A DNA stretch of 64,000 nucleotides from Nonomuraea maritima (GCF_900100395.1 NZ_FNFB01000008.1:2071-66070), one strand, 5' to 3'. Positions 46,486 through 57,224 are shown, counted from the first letter of the stretch. Made by a program: numbers and translations. The notes: generated from the letters alone by a model not told the origin.

Positions 46486-47396
46486 CCCTTGTAGGACCTG
46501 GCGAATCGCTTGACGGCGCTCTCGTAGATCTCGTCGGGGTCGAGCCTGCGCAGCTCCTCGGCCAGCAGCTCCGAGGTGTGCCGCCGCGCGAGCGCGACGT
46601 TCCGGTCAGGCTGGCCGGGGCGCGAGAGCGTCGCCAGCCGGGCGTCCTCCCGGGACACCGACAGCTCGCCGTCCTCGAGCTTCAGCCGCACGGCCGTCAG
46701 GCCGGGACCGGGCGAGTCGGACACCCGGACCGGGGCCCCGAGCCGCTCCGACAGCCAGGCCGCGAGCAGCGGCGCGCTCGGGTTGCCGGCGACGGCCTCC
46801 ACGACGCCCTCGTGCACCTTGCCCACCGGCTGGTCGAACGCGGCGGCCAGCAGACTGCGCCACGGCGTCAGCCGGGCCCAGGCCAGGTCGGTGTCGCCGC
46901 GGGCGTACCCCTTGGCGCGGGTCACCAGCGACTGGATGCCGACGTTGTCGAAGCCCCTCGCGTCGGTGATGCGCCGCTGCGCGAGCGCCCCCACGGGATC
47001 CTTGGACGGCGCCTCGGGCGCCTTGCCCGGCCACCACACCACCACGGGCGTGTCAGGCAGCAGCAGCGGGCTGACGACGGAGTCGGCGTGCCGGGTCAGC
47101 TCGCCGTACAGGCGCAGGACCACGACCTCGCCCGGCGTCGACTCGCCGATGCGCAGCTCGGCGTCGAGCCTGATGGGCTCCTCCACCTCGCGGTTGATCA
47201 CCACGATGATGCGCGAGGGATGCTCGCGGGCCGCCTCGGTGGCGGCGCGCAGCGCGTCGTACTGGTGGCGCTCCTCGCACATCACGACGAGGGTCAGCAC
47301 CATGCCGACGGCCGGCGCGCCCATCTGGTGGCGCAGGTGCGTGAGCTGGGCCGAGATCTTGCCGGCCGTCGTGTCGGACAACATGAAGGTGGTCAT
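46482..47396 (-). CDS. opcA: Glucose-6-phosphate dehydrogenase assembly protein OpcA
   Basis: 304 residues. Family features: TVVWWPG-like TPVVVWWPGKAPEAPSKDPVGALAQRRITD near 126-155, and an N-terminal MVLTLVVMCEERHQYDAL segment. Required for full activity of Zwf in actinobacteria and cyanobacteria. It sits between zwf and pgl with immediate or overlapping junctions. Confidence 0.94.
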   Translation of the reverse strand: MTTFMLSDTTAGKISAQLTHLRHQMGAPAVGMVLTLVVMCEERHQYDALRAATEAAREHPSRIIVVINREVEEPIRLDAELRIGESTPGEVVVLRLYGELTRHADSVVSPLLLPDTPVVVWWPGKAPEAPSKDPVGALAQRRITDARGFDNVGIQSLVTRAKGYARGDTDLAWARLTPWRSLLAAAFDQPVGKVHEGVVEAVAGNPSAPLLAAWLSERLGAPVRVSDSPGPGLTAVRLKLEDGELSVSREDARLATLSRPGQPDRNVALARRHTSELLAEELRRLDPDEIYESAVKRFARSYKG

Positions 47397-48998
47397 CTAG
47401 AGCCTCCTCCAGACGCGGCCGTCGCGGGCCATCATGGCGTCGGCGGAGGGCGGCCCCCACGACCCGGACTCGTACGGTTCCGGCTGTCGCTGCGTGGTCC
47501 AGAACTGCTCGATCGGGTCGAGGATCTTCCACGACAGCTCGACCTCCCGCTGGTGCGGGAAGAGCGGTGGGTCACCGATCATGACGTCGAGCAGCAGCCG
47601 CTCGTACGCCTCCGGCGACGACTCAAGGAACGACTCGCCGTAGGCGAAGTCCATGGACACGTCGCGCACCTCCATCGCCGTGCCCGGCACCTTCGAGCCG
47701 AACCGCACGGTGACGCCCTCGTCCGGCTGGACGCGCACGACGAGCGCGTTCTGGCCGAGGATCTCGGTGTCGTCCTTGCTGAAGGGCAGGTGCGGCGCCC
47801 GCTGGAACACCACGGCCACCTCGGTGACGCGGCGCCCCAGGCGCTTGCCGGTGCGCAGGTAGAACGGCACCCCGGCCCACCGCCGGTTGGCGATCTCGAG
47901 CTTGATGGCCGCGTACGTCTCGGTGGTGGACTCGCGCGAGATGCCGTCCTCCTGCAGGTAGCCGACGACCTTCTCGCCGCCCTGCCAGCCGGCCGCGTAC
48001 TGGCCGCGGGCCGTGTTGAGCGCCAGGTTGTCCGGCAGCCGCACGGCCTGCAGCACCTTCTCCTTCTCGCGGCGCAGCGCGGAGGCCTCGAACGAGGTCG
48101 GGTCCTCCATCGCGACGAGGGCGAGGAGCTGCAGCAGGTGGTTCTGGATCACGTCGCGGGCGGCGCCGATGCCGTCGTAGTAGCCGGCCCGGCCGCCGAT
48201 GCCGATGTCCTCGGCCATCGTGATCTGCACGTGGTCGACGAAGCCGCGGTTCCAGATCGGCTCGTAGAGGTTGTTGGCGAACCTCAGCGCCATGATGTTC
48301 TGGACGGTCTCCTTGCCCAGGTAATGGTCGATTCTGAAGATCGAGCTCTCCGGGAAGGCCGAGGTGGTGATCTCGTTCAGCTCGTGGGCCGACTGCAGGT
48401 CGTGCCCGAACGGCTTCTCGATGACCACGCGCCGCCACGAGCCCTCGGGCGCGTCGGCGAGCCCCGTGCGCTTGAGCTGGTTCACCACCTTGGGGAAGAA
48501 CTTCGGCGGCACGGAAAGGTAGAAAGCGTAGTTTCCGCCCGTGCCCCGGGTCTCGTCGATCTCGCTCAACGCCATCGCCAGCGCGTCGAACGCCCCGTCG
48601 TCGGAGAACTCGCCAGGGACGAAATGGATGCCCTCGCAGATCTGCTTCCAGACCTCTTCACGGAAGGGCGTCCGGGCATGGGCCTTGACGGCGTCGTGCG
48701 TCAGCTTGGCGAAATCCTGGTCCTTCCAATCGCGCCTGGCGAAGCCGACCAGCGAGAAGCCGGGCGGCAGCAGCCCCCGGTTGCCGAGGTCGTAGATCGC
48801 CGGCAGCAGCTTGCGCTTGGCCAGGTCCCCCGTCACGCCGAACAACACCATCACGCATGGCCCCGCCACCCGGGGCAGCCGCTTGTCGCGCGGGTCGCGC
48901 AACGGGTTCGCGGCTTCCACCTCAAGCGTGGTGGCGGTCCCCGCGACGGCCGCCGCCACAGTGGCGGCCTCCTCCGCGGGTGCTGCCGGGTCAGTCAT
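47397..48998 (-). CDS. zwf: Glucose-6-phosphate 1-dehydrogenase
   Basis: 533 residues. VLFGVTGDLAKRKLLPAIYDLGNRG near 52-75 (NADP site), RIDHYLGKETVQNIM near 217 (substrate-binding lysine), and the C-terminal YESGSWGPPSADAMM. Rate-controlling oxidative step of the pentose-phosphate pathway. Immediately followed by opcA. Confidence 0.96.
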   Translation of the reverse strand: MTDPAAPAEEAATVAAAVAGTATTLEVEAANPLRDPRDKRLPRVAGPCVMVLFGVTGDLAKRKLLPAIYDLGNRGLLPPGFSLVGFARRDWKDQDFAKLTHDAVKAHARTPFREEVWKQICEGIHFVPGEFSDDGAFDALAMALSEIDETRGTGGNYAFYLSVPPKFFPKVVNQLKRTGLADAPEGSWRRVVIEKPFGHDLQSAHELNEITTSAFPESSIFRIDHYLGKETVQNIMALRFANNLYEPIWNRGFVDHVQITMAEDIGIGGRAGYYDGIGAARDVIQNHLLQLLALVAMEDPTSFEASALRREKEKVLQAVRLPDNLALNTARGQYAAGWQGGEKVVGYLQEDGISRESTTETYAAIKLEIANRRWAGVPFYLRTGKRLGRRVTEVAVVFQRAPHLPFSKDDTEILGQNALVVRVQPDEGVTVRFGSKVPGTAMEVRDVSMDFAYGESFLESSPEAYERLLLDVMIGDPPLFPHQREVELSWKILDPIEQFWTTQRQPEPYESGSWGPPSADAMMARDGRVWRRL

Positions 48999-48999
48999 C

Positions 49000-50613
49000 T
49001 CAAGCCTCCTGTGCGGCTGCGAGCAGGCGCGCGACTCCCGCCGCGCGGTCGGTCAAATGCAGGCGTACGGCGGGACGCCCGCGCTTCTCGAGCGCCACAA
49101 GGTCGCCGAGCGCCTGGGCGAGCTGCACCCGCCCCAGCGTGTACGGCCGCCCGGGCACCCCGACGTCCTCACCTACTGCCCCCGTGATCTGCAGGAACAC
49201 GCCGTTCTGCGGCCCGTCCTTGTGGTACTGGCCGCTCCCGTGCAGCGCCCCGGGCCCCCACCCGAAGGTCACCGGACGGTCGGTGCGCAGCGCGAGCAGC
49301 GTCCGCAGGGTATGCGCGTCGGCCATCATCCAGGCGTCCGTCATCTGCTCGAAGTCGGCACCGTCGGGCACGGGGGCGTCGAACGCGGCCAGCCGGTCGA
49401 GGTAGGCCGTGATCGCGAGGTATCCGTCGGCGGGGATCGCGTGCAGCAGGTCGGCGAACAGCCCGGGCAGGTCGTGGGACCCCACCGCGCCGTACGCCTC
49501 CACCGGCCCGTCGACGAACGCGGGGGCGCCGGTCGGCAGGTCGGGCAGGCTCAGCAGCGCCGCGGTGTTCTCGGCCGACTCCGCCACGGCGGGTCGGGCC
49601 GACGGCGCCACCTCCAGCAGCAGCGCCGCCATGGCGGTCGCGTATTCCCACACGAGGAACTGCGCGCCGAGCGGGCCGTCCACGCGCACGTCGCCGAGGT
49701 CGGACTCGATGGCGACGACGAGCTCGTCACCGGTGCCGTTGGGGTCGGCGGCCACCACGGGCAGGACGCCCCGGCAGTCCTTGCCGGTGGACGCGGCGAC
49801 GAGCTGCTCGATCCAACCGGACAGCCCGTTGATCGCCGTGAGCTGGTCGTCGAGGATCAGCTTGTCGCGCCCGGCCAGCGCCGCGCCGCCGAGTGCGGCG
49901 CCGAGGTCGAGGCCGGGGTTGCCGGTGTCGAGCGACAGCAGCGGCAGCACCTCCTCGGCGTCGTCGAGCAGCCGCGCCACGTCGGCGCCCGCCAGCGCGG
50001 CGGGCACCAGCGCGTACGCCGACAGCGCCGCGTGCCGCCCGCCCGGCTGGGGACGGACCGCGACGACGTCGTGCCCGGCGTCGAGGGCCCGCTCCTCCAG
50101 CGGGGAGCCGGGGGCGGTGACGACCACGAAGCGCCCTGCGGGGTCGATGCCGGCGTCGGCGAAGGCCCGCTCGAAGACCCGCAGCAGGCAGTCGGTCTCC
50201 AGGGTGGCGCCGCTCTCGCTCGCCACCACCACGAGCGTGTGGTCCAGCCCCCCGGCCAGGGCGCGGAGCACCTGGCCGGGGTCGGTGGTGTCGAGCAGGG
50301 TGAGCGGCACGTCGTCGGTGTCGCAGATGACCTCGGCGGCCGTCGCCGAGTCGCCCGCCCCGGCGAGGACGACGTTCGTCAGTCCTGCGGCGCGGGCCCG
50401 CTCCGCGAGCCTGCCCAGCTCGGGCAGGAGCTCGCGGGAGGCGCGGAGGGGCGCCGGCCGGCGGTGGCCGGACGGCGTCTCCGCGTCGGCGTCCCAGACC
50501 CACAGCGTGGGGTCACCGGCGGCGAGCCGCTGGGGCACGCCGTCGGCGACGAGACGCCCCGCGACGGAGGAGGCGGCGGAGGCCACCTCCTCCTCGCGGT
50601 AGGTGACATCCAT
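49000..50613 (-). CDS. pgi: Glucose-6-phosphate isomerase
   Basis: 537 residues from the ATG at 50613, which overlaps the tal stop; the same frame is open upstream inside tal but that part is not Pgi. SIS-type sugar isomerase: VVASESGATLETDCLLRVFE near 133, VVTAPGSPLEE, and the C-terminal FGWGPGALHGSGQYHKDGP near 457-475. This divergent, transaldolase-linked Pgi type is usual in actinobacterial tkt-tal-pgi-zwf operons. Interconverts glucose- and fructose-6-phosphate. Confidence 0.92.
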   Translation of the reverse strand: MDVTYREEEVASAASSVAGRLVADGVPQRLAAGDPTLWVWDADAETPSGHRRPAPLRASRELLPELGRLAERARAAGLTNVVLAGAGDSATAAEVICDTDDVPLTLLDTTDPGQVLRALAGGLDHTLVVVASESGATLETDCLLRVFERAFADAGIDPAGRFVVVTAPGSPLEERALDAGHDVVAVRPQPGGRHAALSAYALVPAALAGADVARLLDDAEEVLPLLSLDTGNPGLDLGAALGGAALAGRDKLILDDQLTAINGLSGWIEQLVAASTGKDCRGVLPVVAADPNGTGDELVVAIESDLGDVRVDGPLGAQFLVWEYATAMAALLLEVAPSARPAVAESAENTAALLSLPDLPTGAPAFVDGPVEAYGAVGSHDLPGLFADLLHAIPADGYLAITAYLDRLAAFDAPVPDGADFEQMTDAWMMADAHTLRTLLALRTDRPVTFGWGPGALHGSGQYHKDGPQNGVFLQITGAVGEDVGVPGRPYTLGRVQLAQALGDLVALEKRGRPAVRLHLTDRAAGVARLLAAAQEA

Positions 50614-51704
50614 CACGGAACCAGGTTCTTGGTCACGCTCTCGAGAAGTTCGATCCAGGACGCCTCGAACTTCTCCACGCCCTCGTCCTCCAGCACCTTC
50701 ACGACGTCGTCGTAGTCGATGCCGGCGTCCTTGAGCGCGGCCATGGTGTTCCAGGCGTCCTCGTAGAACGGACGCACGGTGTCGCCGGTGACGTTGGCGT
50801 GGTCGGCGGTGCTGTCGATCGTCTTCTCCGGCATCGTGTTGACGGTGCCGGGGGCGACGAGCTGGTCGACGTAGAGGGTGTCGGAGTACTCGGGGTTCTT
50901 CACGCCGGTCGAGGCCCACAGCGGCCGCTGCGGGCGGGCGCCCGCAGAACGCAGGCGCTGCCAGCGCTCGGAGTTCATGACGTCCTCGAAGGCCGCGTAC
51001 GCCAGGCGCGCGTTGGCCACGGCCGCCTTGCCCTTGAGCTCGGGCTTGCCCAGCTTGTCGAGGCGCTTGTCGATCTCGGTGTCGACGCGGCTGACGAAGA
51101 ACGAGGCCACCGACTCGATCGTGGCCAGGTTGATGCCCTTGGCCTGCGCGGCCTCGAGACCGGCCAGCCAGGCGTCCATGACCGCGCGGTAGCGCTCGAG
51201 GGAGAAGATCAGCGTGACGTTGATGCTGATGCCCTCGGACAGCGCCTGCGTGATCGCGGGCAGACCCTCGACCGTGGCCGGAATCTTGATCATGAGGTTG
51301 GGCCGGTCGACCATCCACCACAGCGCACGGGCCTCGGCGATGGTCTTCTCGCTCTCGCGGGCCAGGCGCGGGTCGACCTCCAGCGACACGCGGCCGTCCA
51401 CGCCGCCGGTGGCGTCGTAGATCGGGCGCAGCACGTCGGCGGCCCACCGGATGTCGTAGGTGGTGATGGCCCGTACCGCCTCGCCCACGTCGACGCCGCG
51501 TACGGCGAGGTCGTGGAGCTGGGCGTCGTAGGCGTCGCCCTTGCTGAGCGCGTTGGCGAAGATCGTCGGGTTGGACGTGACCCCGACGACGTTCTTCTCA
51601 CGGATCAGCTGTTCGAGGTTGCCGCTGCGCAGGCGCTCACGGCTGATGTCGTCGAGCCAGATGGCCACGCCCTGGCCGGACAGCTTCTTCAGGATCTCGC
51701 TCAT
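50613..51704 (-). CDS. tal: Transaldolase
   Basis: 363 residues. [11 protein letters not shown] near 15, [15 protein letters not shown] near 42-56, Schiff-base lysine in [11 protein letters not shown] near 140, and the actinobacterial [36 protein letters not shown] near 250-285. Ends with pgi overlap (ATGA). Confidence 0.95.
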   Translation of the reverse strand: MSEILKKLSGQGVAIWLDDISRERLRSGNLEQLIREKNVVGVTSNPTIFANALSKGDAYDAQLHDLAVRGVDVGEAVRAITTYDIRWAADVLRPIYDATGGVDGRVSLEVDPRLARESEKTIAEARALWWMVDRPNLMIKIPATVEGLPAITQALSEGISINVTLIFSLERYRAVMDAWLAGLEAAQAKGINLATIESVASFFVSRVDTEIDKRLDKLGKPELKGKAAVANARLAYAAFEDVMNSERWQRLRSAGARPQRPLWASTGVKNPEYSDTLYVDQLVAPGTVNTMPEKTIDSTADHANVTGDTVRPFYEDAWNTMAALKDAGIDYDDVVKVLEDEGVEKFEASWIELLESVTKNLVP

Positions 51705-51706
51705 CT

Positions 51707-53815
51707 TCAGTTTCCCGTCGTCTCGCCCTTGTCATGACCCAGCTTGGCCAGGCTCGCCCTGGCTGCCGCCGCCACGCGCTCCGCCGTCAGCCCGAACTGC
51801 TCGTACAGCGTCTTGTACGGGGCGGACGCGCCGAAGTGCTCGAGGCTGACCACCTCGCCGCACTCGCCGACGTACTGGTGCCAGCCGAGCGCGATGCCCG
51901 CCTCGACCGCCACCCGCGCGCGGATGGACGAGGGCAGAACCGTCTGCCTGTACGCGGAGTCCTGCCCGTTGAACCACTCGACACACGGCATCGACACCAC
52001 GCGCGTCGGGATGCCCTGCGCCTCCAGCAGATCGCGGCCCTCGACGGCGATCTGCACCTCGCTGCCCGTGGCCATGAGGATGACCCGCGGCTGGCCGTCG
52101 GACGCCTCGCGCAGCACGTAGCCGCCGCGGGCCACGCCCTCGGCGCTGGTGCCCTCGTAGACGGGCAGGTTCTGCCGGGTCAGCGCCAGCGCGGCCGGCC
52201 GGTCGGTGTGCTCCAGCACGGCCTTCCAGGCGTAGGCCGTCTCGTTGGCGTCGGCCGGGCGGACCACGTCGAGACCGGGGATCGCGCGCAGCGCCCACAG
52301 GTGCTCGATCGGCTGGTGGGTCGGGCCGTCCTCGCCGAGACCGATGGAGTCGTGCGTCCACACGTACGTGACCGGCAGCTTCATCAGCGCGGCCAGGCGC
52401 ACCGAGGGACGCATGTAGTCGGAGAACACGAGGAACGTGCCACCGTAGGGACGGGTGCCGCCGTGCAGGGCGATGCCGTTGAGGATGGCGCCCATGGCGT
52501 GCTCGCGGATGCCGAAGTGGAGCGTGCGGCCGTAGCGGTGGCCGGGGAACTCCCTCGTCTGGTATTCGTCCGGGATGAAGGACGGCTCGCCCTTCATCGT
52601 GGTGTTGTTGGACTCGGCCAGGTCGGCGGAGCCGCCCCACAGCTCGGGCAGCACCGGCGCGAGGGAGTTCAGCACCTCACCGGAGGCCTTGCGGGTGGCC
52701 ACGGACGCGCCGTACTCGAACGCGGGCAGCGCCTTGGCCCAGCCGTTGGGCAGCACGCGGTGCGAGATGCGGTCGAACTCCTCGGCGCGCTCGGGGTTGG
52801 CCAGGCGCCACTCCGAGTAGCCCTTCTCCCACTCGGCGTGGTCGGTACGGCCGCGCTGGGCGATGCCGCGAACCTGCTTCAGCAGCTCGTCGGGCACGTG
52901 GAAGGTCTTCTCCGGGTCCATGCCCAGAACTTCCTTGGTGGCCGCGACCTCGGCCTCGCCCAGGGCGCTGCCGTGGATCTTGCCGGTGTTCTTCTTGTTG
53001 GGCGCGGGCCAGCCGATGATGGTGCGCAGCCGGATGAACGACGGACGGTCGGTCTCGGCCTTGGCCGCCATGAGCGCGTCGTAGAGCGCCTGGACGTCCT
53101 CGACGTACTCGCCGGTGGCGGTCCAGTCGACGCTCTGGGTGTGCCAGCCGTAGGCCTCGTAGCGGGCGACCACGTCCTCCGACTTGGCGATCAGCGTGTC
53201 GTCCTCGATGGAGATGTGGTTGTCGTCGTAGATGACGACCAGGTTGCCCAGCTTCTGGTGGCCGGCGATGGCGCTGGCCTCGTGGCTGATGCCCTCCTCG
53301 ATGTCGCCGTCGCTGACGATGCACCAGATGTGGTGGTCGAACGGCGAGGCGCCGGGCTCGGCGTCAGGGTCGAACAGGCCACGCTCGCGGCGGGCCGCCA
53401 TCGCCATGCCGACCGCGTTGCCGAGGCCCTGGCCGAGCGGCCCCGTCGTGGTCTCGACGCCGGCCGTGTGGCCGTGCTCGGGGTGGCCGGGCGTGAGGCT
53501 GTCCCACTGGCGCAGCCGGCGCAGGTCGTCCAGCGTCAGGCCGTAGCCCGACAGGTAGAGCTGGATGTAGAGGGTCAGGCTGCTGTGGCCGCATGACAGC
53601 ACGAACCGGTCGCGCCCTGCCCAGTTGGGATCCGTCGGGTCGTGACGCATCACACGCTGGAAGAGCAGGTATGCGGCGGGAGCCAGGCTCATCGCGGTGC
53701 CGGGGTGACCGGAACCAGCTTTCTCCACTGCGTCCATTGCCAGGGCTCGAACGACATCGACCGCCTTGTTGTCGAGGTCGGTCCATTCAAGGGCTGGCAC
53801 GAGTTCGGTGCTCAA
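51707..53815 (-). CDS. tkt: Transketolase
   Basis: 702 residues from TTG 53815, with GGAG 11 bases upstream. Thiamine-diphosphate motif [32 protein letters not shown] near 165-195, N-terminal [19 protein letters not shown] near 28, [14 protein letters not shown], and the pyrimidine-domain [15 protein letters not shown]. First gene of the operon; it transfers two-carbon units in the non-oxidative branch. Confidence 0.96.
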   Translation of the reverse strand: MSTELVPALEWTDLDNKAVDVVRALAMDAVEKAGSGHPGTAMSLAPAAYLLFQRVMRHDPTDPNWAGRDRFVLSCGHSSLTLYIQLYLSGYGLTLDDLRRLRQWDSLTPGHPEHGHTAGVETTTGPLGQGLGNAVGMAMAARRERGLFDPDAEPGASPFDHHIWCIVSDGDIEEGISHEASAIAGHQKLGNLVVIYDDNHISIEDDTLIAKSEDVVARYEAYGWHTQSVDWTATGEYVEDVQALYDALMAAKAETDRPSFIRLRTIIGWPAPNKKNTGKIHGSALGEAEVAATKEVLGMDPEKTFHVPDELLKQVRGIAQRGRTDHAEWEKGYSEWRLANPERAEEFDRISHRVLPNGWAKALPAFEYGASVATRKASGEVLNSLAPVLPELWGGSADLAESNNTTMKGEPSFIPDEYQTREFPGHRYGRTLHFGIREHAMGAILNGIALHGGTRPYGGTFLVFSDYMRPSVRLAALMKLPVTYVWTHDSIGLGEDGPTHQPIEHLWALRAIPGLDVVRPADANETAYAWKAVLEHTDRPAALALTRQNLPVYEGTSAEGVARGGYVLREASDGQPRVILMATGSEVQIAVEGRDLLEAQGIPTRVVSMPCVEWFNGQDSAYRQTVLPSSIRARVAVEAGIALGWHQYVGECGEVVSLEHFGASAPYKTLYEQFGLTAERVAAAARASLAKLGHDKGETTGN

Positions 53816-54071
53816 GTGCTCGATCTCCGGAGTCTAGGTGTCATTGATATGTACCGGTTGGCTATCCCAAACACGGGACCTTAACCGAGTGGAGCCGGCC
53901 GTAGATTCCCCTCCTACCCCCGCGTGGCCGTGTGGGCGGCCAGCCCCCCATTGGCCGGACCGGCCGCCCCTGCGACTACAGTTTGTTTGTTCACAGAGGC
54001 GTCACGGCGCCCACCCATGGATCCGCTCTAATCAGAGGTTACGCGTTGACTCCGCACAGGCTGGAAGCGCC

Positions 54072-55016
54072 TTGACGGTGCTGACCAACAGGCAGGCGAC
54101 GGCCCCCTCACCGCAGAAGGGGTCACCGCGCACGATCGGCTCGGTCGTGAAGGCCTACATCGCGCTCACCAAGCCGCGGATCATCGAGCTGCTGCTGATC
54201 ACGACGCTGCCGGTGATGTTCCTCGCGGCGGGCGGTCTGCCGCCGCTCTGGACGTCCCTCGCGGTCATGGTGTTCGGCACCCTTTCTGCGGGCAGTGCCA
54301 ACGCGCTCAACTGCTACGTCGACCGCGACATCGACCAGAAGATGCGCCGCACCCGGCGCCGGCCGCTGGCCAGGCACCAGGTCTCGCCACGCGGCGCGCT
54401 GGTTTTCGGTATCGTGCTCGGAATTTTGTCCACCATTGGGCTGTGGGTCACCACCAACGGGCTCGCCGCGCTGCTGTCGACCGCCGCGATCCTGTTCTAC
54501 GTGCTGGTCTACTCCATGATCCTCAAGCGGCGCACCGCCCAGAACATCGTGTGGGGCGGCATCGCGGGGTGCATGCCGGTGATGATCGGCTGGGCCGGCA
54601 TCACCGACCGGCTCGACTGGGCGCCGCTCGTGCTGTTCGGCGTGGTGTTCTTCTGGACGCCGCCGCACACCTGGACGCTCGCCATGCGCTACAAGGAGGA
54701 CTACGCGGCGGCCGAGGTGCCGATGCTGCCCGTCGTGGCCACCGAACGGCGGGTCATCCTGGAGTCGATCGCCTACACGTGGGCGACGGTGCTGTGCTCG
54801 CTGGCGCTGTGGCCGGTCGCAGGCACGACGCTGTTCTACCCGGCCGTGGCCGCCGTGCTGGGCGCGTTCTGCCTGTGGGAGGTGCACCGCCTGCTGGCCC
54901 GCCTGAACGCCGGGAAGACCGGGGTCGACCTGCGGCCGATGCGCTTCTTCCACTGGTCGAACGCCTACCTGGCGCTGCTGTTCCTCGCCGTGGCGATCGA
55001 CCCGCTGCTCAGCTGA
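54072..55016 (+). CDS. ctaB: Protohaem IX farnesyltransferase (haem O synthase)
   Basis: 314 residues from TTG 54072 (GTG 54078 is equally likely; GGAAG lies upstream). UbiA-type prenyltransferase with about nine helices: [21 protein letters not shown] near 33, the first Asp-rich motif [21 protein letters not shown] near 80-100, and [20 protein letters not shown] near 193. Makes haem O for the aa3 oxidase. Divergent from tkt, the usual actinobacterial arrangement, with ctaA close by at 57.2 kb. Confidence 0.94.
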   Translation: MTVLTNRQATAPSPQKGSPRTIGSVVKAYIALTKPRIIELLLITTLPVMFLAAGGLPPLWTSLAVMVFGTLSAGSANALNCYVDRDIDQKMRRTRRRPLARHQVSPRGALVFGIVLGILSTIGLWVTTNGLAALLSTAAILFYVLVYSMILKRRTAQNIVWGGIAGCMPVMIGWAGITDRLDWAPLVLFGVVFFWTPPHTWTLAMRYKEDYAAAEVPMLPVVATERRVILESIAYTWATVLCSLALWPVAGTTLFYPAVAAVLGAFCLWEVHRLLARLNAGKTGVDLRPMRFFHWSNAYLALLFLAVAIDPLLS

Positions 55017-55094
55017 GATGCCGACCGGCGGTCCGGAGCCCCAGCAGGAGGTCCGTGCCGCCTCGTCGGCTCCGTACTTCGCCACCTCGATCCG

Positions 55095-55100
55095 TTAAAG
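55095..55100 (+). promoter_or_regulatory. Probable -10 element of the PrsW gene (leaderless)
   Basis: TTAAAG ends 7 bases before ATG 55108, with CTCACCCT-type sequence and no ribosome site between. Confidence 0.5.
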
Positions 55101-55107
55101 TCACCCT

Positions 55108-56295
55108 ATGGCGACCCGTGATCCACGCTGGGTGTTGAAGGACCGCCCCTCGTTCGCGTTGATCACCGGGCTGTTCCTCACCAGCGTCTGTGCGCTCGTC
55201 TCGTTCTCGTACGACGTGTTCGTCGACGGCGCGCCCGTGCACTTCTTCATCGCGCTCATGCTGGCGCTCGCGCCCGTGCCGCTGCTGCTGGCCCTGGTCC
55301 TCGCGCTCGACCGCCTGGAGCCCGAGCCGCGCTCCAACCTCGTCTTCGCCTTCGGCTGGGGTGCGGGCGTCGCCGTGCTGGTCGCGGGCGTGGTCAACTC
55401 GCTCAACCTGCACTACATCATCGACGCCGCCCAGCTGTCTGAGGCCAGCGCCCGCAACATCGCGGCCACGTTCGGCGCGCCCGTGGTGGAGGAGACGATG
55501 AAGGGCCTGGTGCTGCTGGGCCTGCTCAAGTTCCGCCGGGCCGAGCTCGACGGGCCGACCGACGGCATCATCTACGCCAGCATGGTCGGCCTCGGCTTCG
55601 CCATGAGCGAGAACGTCAGCTACTACATCGCCGCCCTCACCACGTCGGGCGTCAAGGGGCTCGCGGTCACCGTGGTGCTGCGCGGCATTCTGTCGCCGCT
55701 GGCGCATCCGCTGTTCAGCGCCATGATCGGGGTCGGGGTCGCCTACGCCGCCCAGCGCCGCGGCTCCGAGCGGGTGACGTACATCCTGGCCGGCTGGACG
55801 GGGGCGATGATCCTGCACGGGCTGTGGAACGGCCTGGCCTCCTACGGCGGCTTCCCCGGCCTCGTGGTGGCGTACCTGGTGTTGCTCGTGGTGCTGGTCG
55901 TGCTGGTCGGCGTGATCTTCCGCGACCGGCGCCGCATCGTCGCGCTCATTCAGCGGTACCTGCCGCCGTACGAGCCGACCAAGCTGGTGACCGAGGCCGA
56001 CATCTACATGCTGTCGGCCTTCCCCCGGCGCCGCCAGGCCCGCCAGTGGGCCAAGGCGCACGGCGGCAAGCGCGGGCTGCGCGCGATGCGCGACTACCAG
56101 CTGGCCGCCACCGAGCTCGGCCTGCTGCACGAGCGGGCGGCCCGCCACATGGTCGACGAGCACACCTTCCACGAGGAGCAGCGCGCCCTGCTGGAGTGCA
56201 TGAGCACGGCGCGCGCCGACTTCCCCATGCCGGCGCCGCACGCCAGGTCGGCGGGCTCGCCTCCGCCCGGCTACGCGCCCGGCGCCCCTGGCTGA
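55108..56295 (+). CDS. PrsW family intramembrane protease
   Basis: 395 residues with about nine helices in the first 270. PrsW signature elements: APVVEETMKGLVLLGLL near 129 (EExxK), GLGFAMSENVSYY near 165 (FxxxEN), SPLAHPLFSAMIG near 198 (HxxxS/A) and MILHGLWNGLA near 233 (HxxWN). The cytoplasmic tail (about 285-395) is charged and ends Pro/Gly-rich. PrsW in Bacillus cleaves an anti-sigma factor; the target here is unknown. Its 3' end overlaps the convergent DUF218 gene by 25 bases. Confidence 0.9.
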   Translation: MATRDPRWVLKDRPSFALITGLFLTSVCALVSFSYDVFVDGAPVHFFIALMLALAPVPLLLALVLALDRLEPEPRSNLVFAFGWGAGVAVLVAGVVNSLNLHYIIDAAQLSEASARNIAATFGAPVVEETMKGLVLLGLLKFRRAELDGPTDGIIYASMVGLGFAMSENVSYYIAALTTSGVKGLAVTVVLRGILSPLAHPLFSAMIGVGVAYAAQRRGSERVTYILAGWTGAMILHGLWNGLASYGGFPGLVVAYLVLLVVLVVLVGVIFRDRRRIVALIQRYLPPYEPTKLVTEADIYMLSAFPRRRQARQWAKAHGGKRGLRAMRDYQLAATELGLLHERAARHMVDEHTFHEEQRALLECMSTARADFPMPAPHARSAGSPPPGYAPGAPG

Positions 56296-56975
56296 CCGAG
56301 GATCCGGGTGAGCGAGACCTCGGGCGGGCCGGCGAAGACCGGATCCGAGCGCAGCACCACCGCGTCGGCGAACGCCTTGCCGGTGGCGAGCAGTTCGCGG
56401 GCGGCGTAGACGTACGTCGAAGCCCAGCGGCGGGCGGAGTCGTCGCCGGCCCCGAACGCCTCCAGCCCCGCCGTACGGCACAAGGTCACGGCGCGGGGGA
56501 TGTGGAACTCCTGGGTCACCACGGTCACCCGGCGGGCCCCGAAGACGTGGCGGGCCCGTACGCAGGAGTCCCAGGTGTCGAAGCCCGCGTAGTCGAGGAC
56601 CATCACCGACGCGGGCACGCCCCTGGCGCGCAGGTAGTCGCGCATGGCGGTCGGCTCGTCGTAGTCCTTGCGGCTGTTGTCGCCCGACAGCAGCAGGGCG
56701 CGTACCTTGCCGGCGTGGTAGAGCTCGGCGGCGATGTCGAGCCTGCGGGCCAGCATGGGGCTGGGGTGGCCGGCGTACAGGCCGGCTCCGAGCACGAGCG
56801 CGGCCTGTGCCTCGGGCACCTGCGCGAGCCAGCGGTCGCCCTCGGCCGTCACGCGGTGCGGGGAGCTGCCCAGCCAGGCCCAGGTCATGGGGGCGAGAGC
56901 CAGCACGCTGAGCAGCACGAGACCCTGGTAGGCGCGGCGCAGGGTCTTCCGAGAGGGGCGGACTTTTCCCCGCAA
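56271..56975 (-). CDS. DUF218 (YdcF/SanA-like) membrane-anchored protein
   Basis: 234 residues. One N-terminal membrane helix (AYQGLVLLSVLALAPMTWAW), then the DUF218 core: ALVLGAGLYAGHPSPMLARRLD near 60, LLLSGDNSRKDYDEPTAMRDYL near 94, and VTVVTQEFHIPRAVTLCRTAG near 148. SanA/YdcF proteins affect envelope permeability or vancomycin sensitivity in E. coli; activity is not defined. Convergent with the PrsW gene. Confidence 0.88.
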   Translation of the reverse strand: MRGKVRPSRKTLRRAYQGLVLLSVLALAPMTWAWLGSSPHRVTAEGDRWLAQVPEAQAALVLGAGLYAGHPSPMLARRLDIAAELYHAGKVRALLLSGDNSRKDYDEPTAMRDYLRARGVPASVMVLDYAGFDTWDSCVRARHVFGARRVTVVTQEFHIPRAVTLCRTAGLEAFGAGDDSARRWASTYVYAARELLATGKAFADAVVLRSDPVFAGPPEVSLTRILGQPGAPGA

Positions 56976-57112
56976 ATCACACCTCTTCCGGGCCGGGGGA
57001 GTGGCGGATCTATCACCACATACCCTGGCATATCCGGTCAGCCCACGGCTGCGGCTTCGGTGGGGGAGTGGGGGCCGGGCCAGGGTGCCCGCTCAGGTGC
57101 GGGCGGGCGGCC

Positions 57113-57224
57113 GGGCGACGGCGGTGGCCTGGGTGCGGTGGCTCGTGGCGGCGATGGTCTCGGCGCGGTGGCCCGTGGCGGTGGCGGCTTCGGCGCGGTG
57201 GTCAGGCGACGGCGGTGGCCTGGG
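57113..57224. repeat. About 30-bp repeats copying the ctaA 3' end
   Basis: The ctaA stop region (57204-57224, plus-strand GGCGACGGCGGTGGCCTGGG) recurs at 57114-57133, and between them are two further degraded units (57148-57177 and 57178-57204) sharing CGGCGCGGTGG. So about 90 bases beyond the stop are tandem copies of the gene's last codons and adjacent sequence. Bases 56976-57112 show nothing else. Confidence 0.7.

Noticed and set aside
50614..51447. Extended N-terminus for pgi inside tal
   Set aside because: The frame is open by chance inside tal; Pgi similarity starts at the ATG at 50613.
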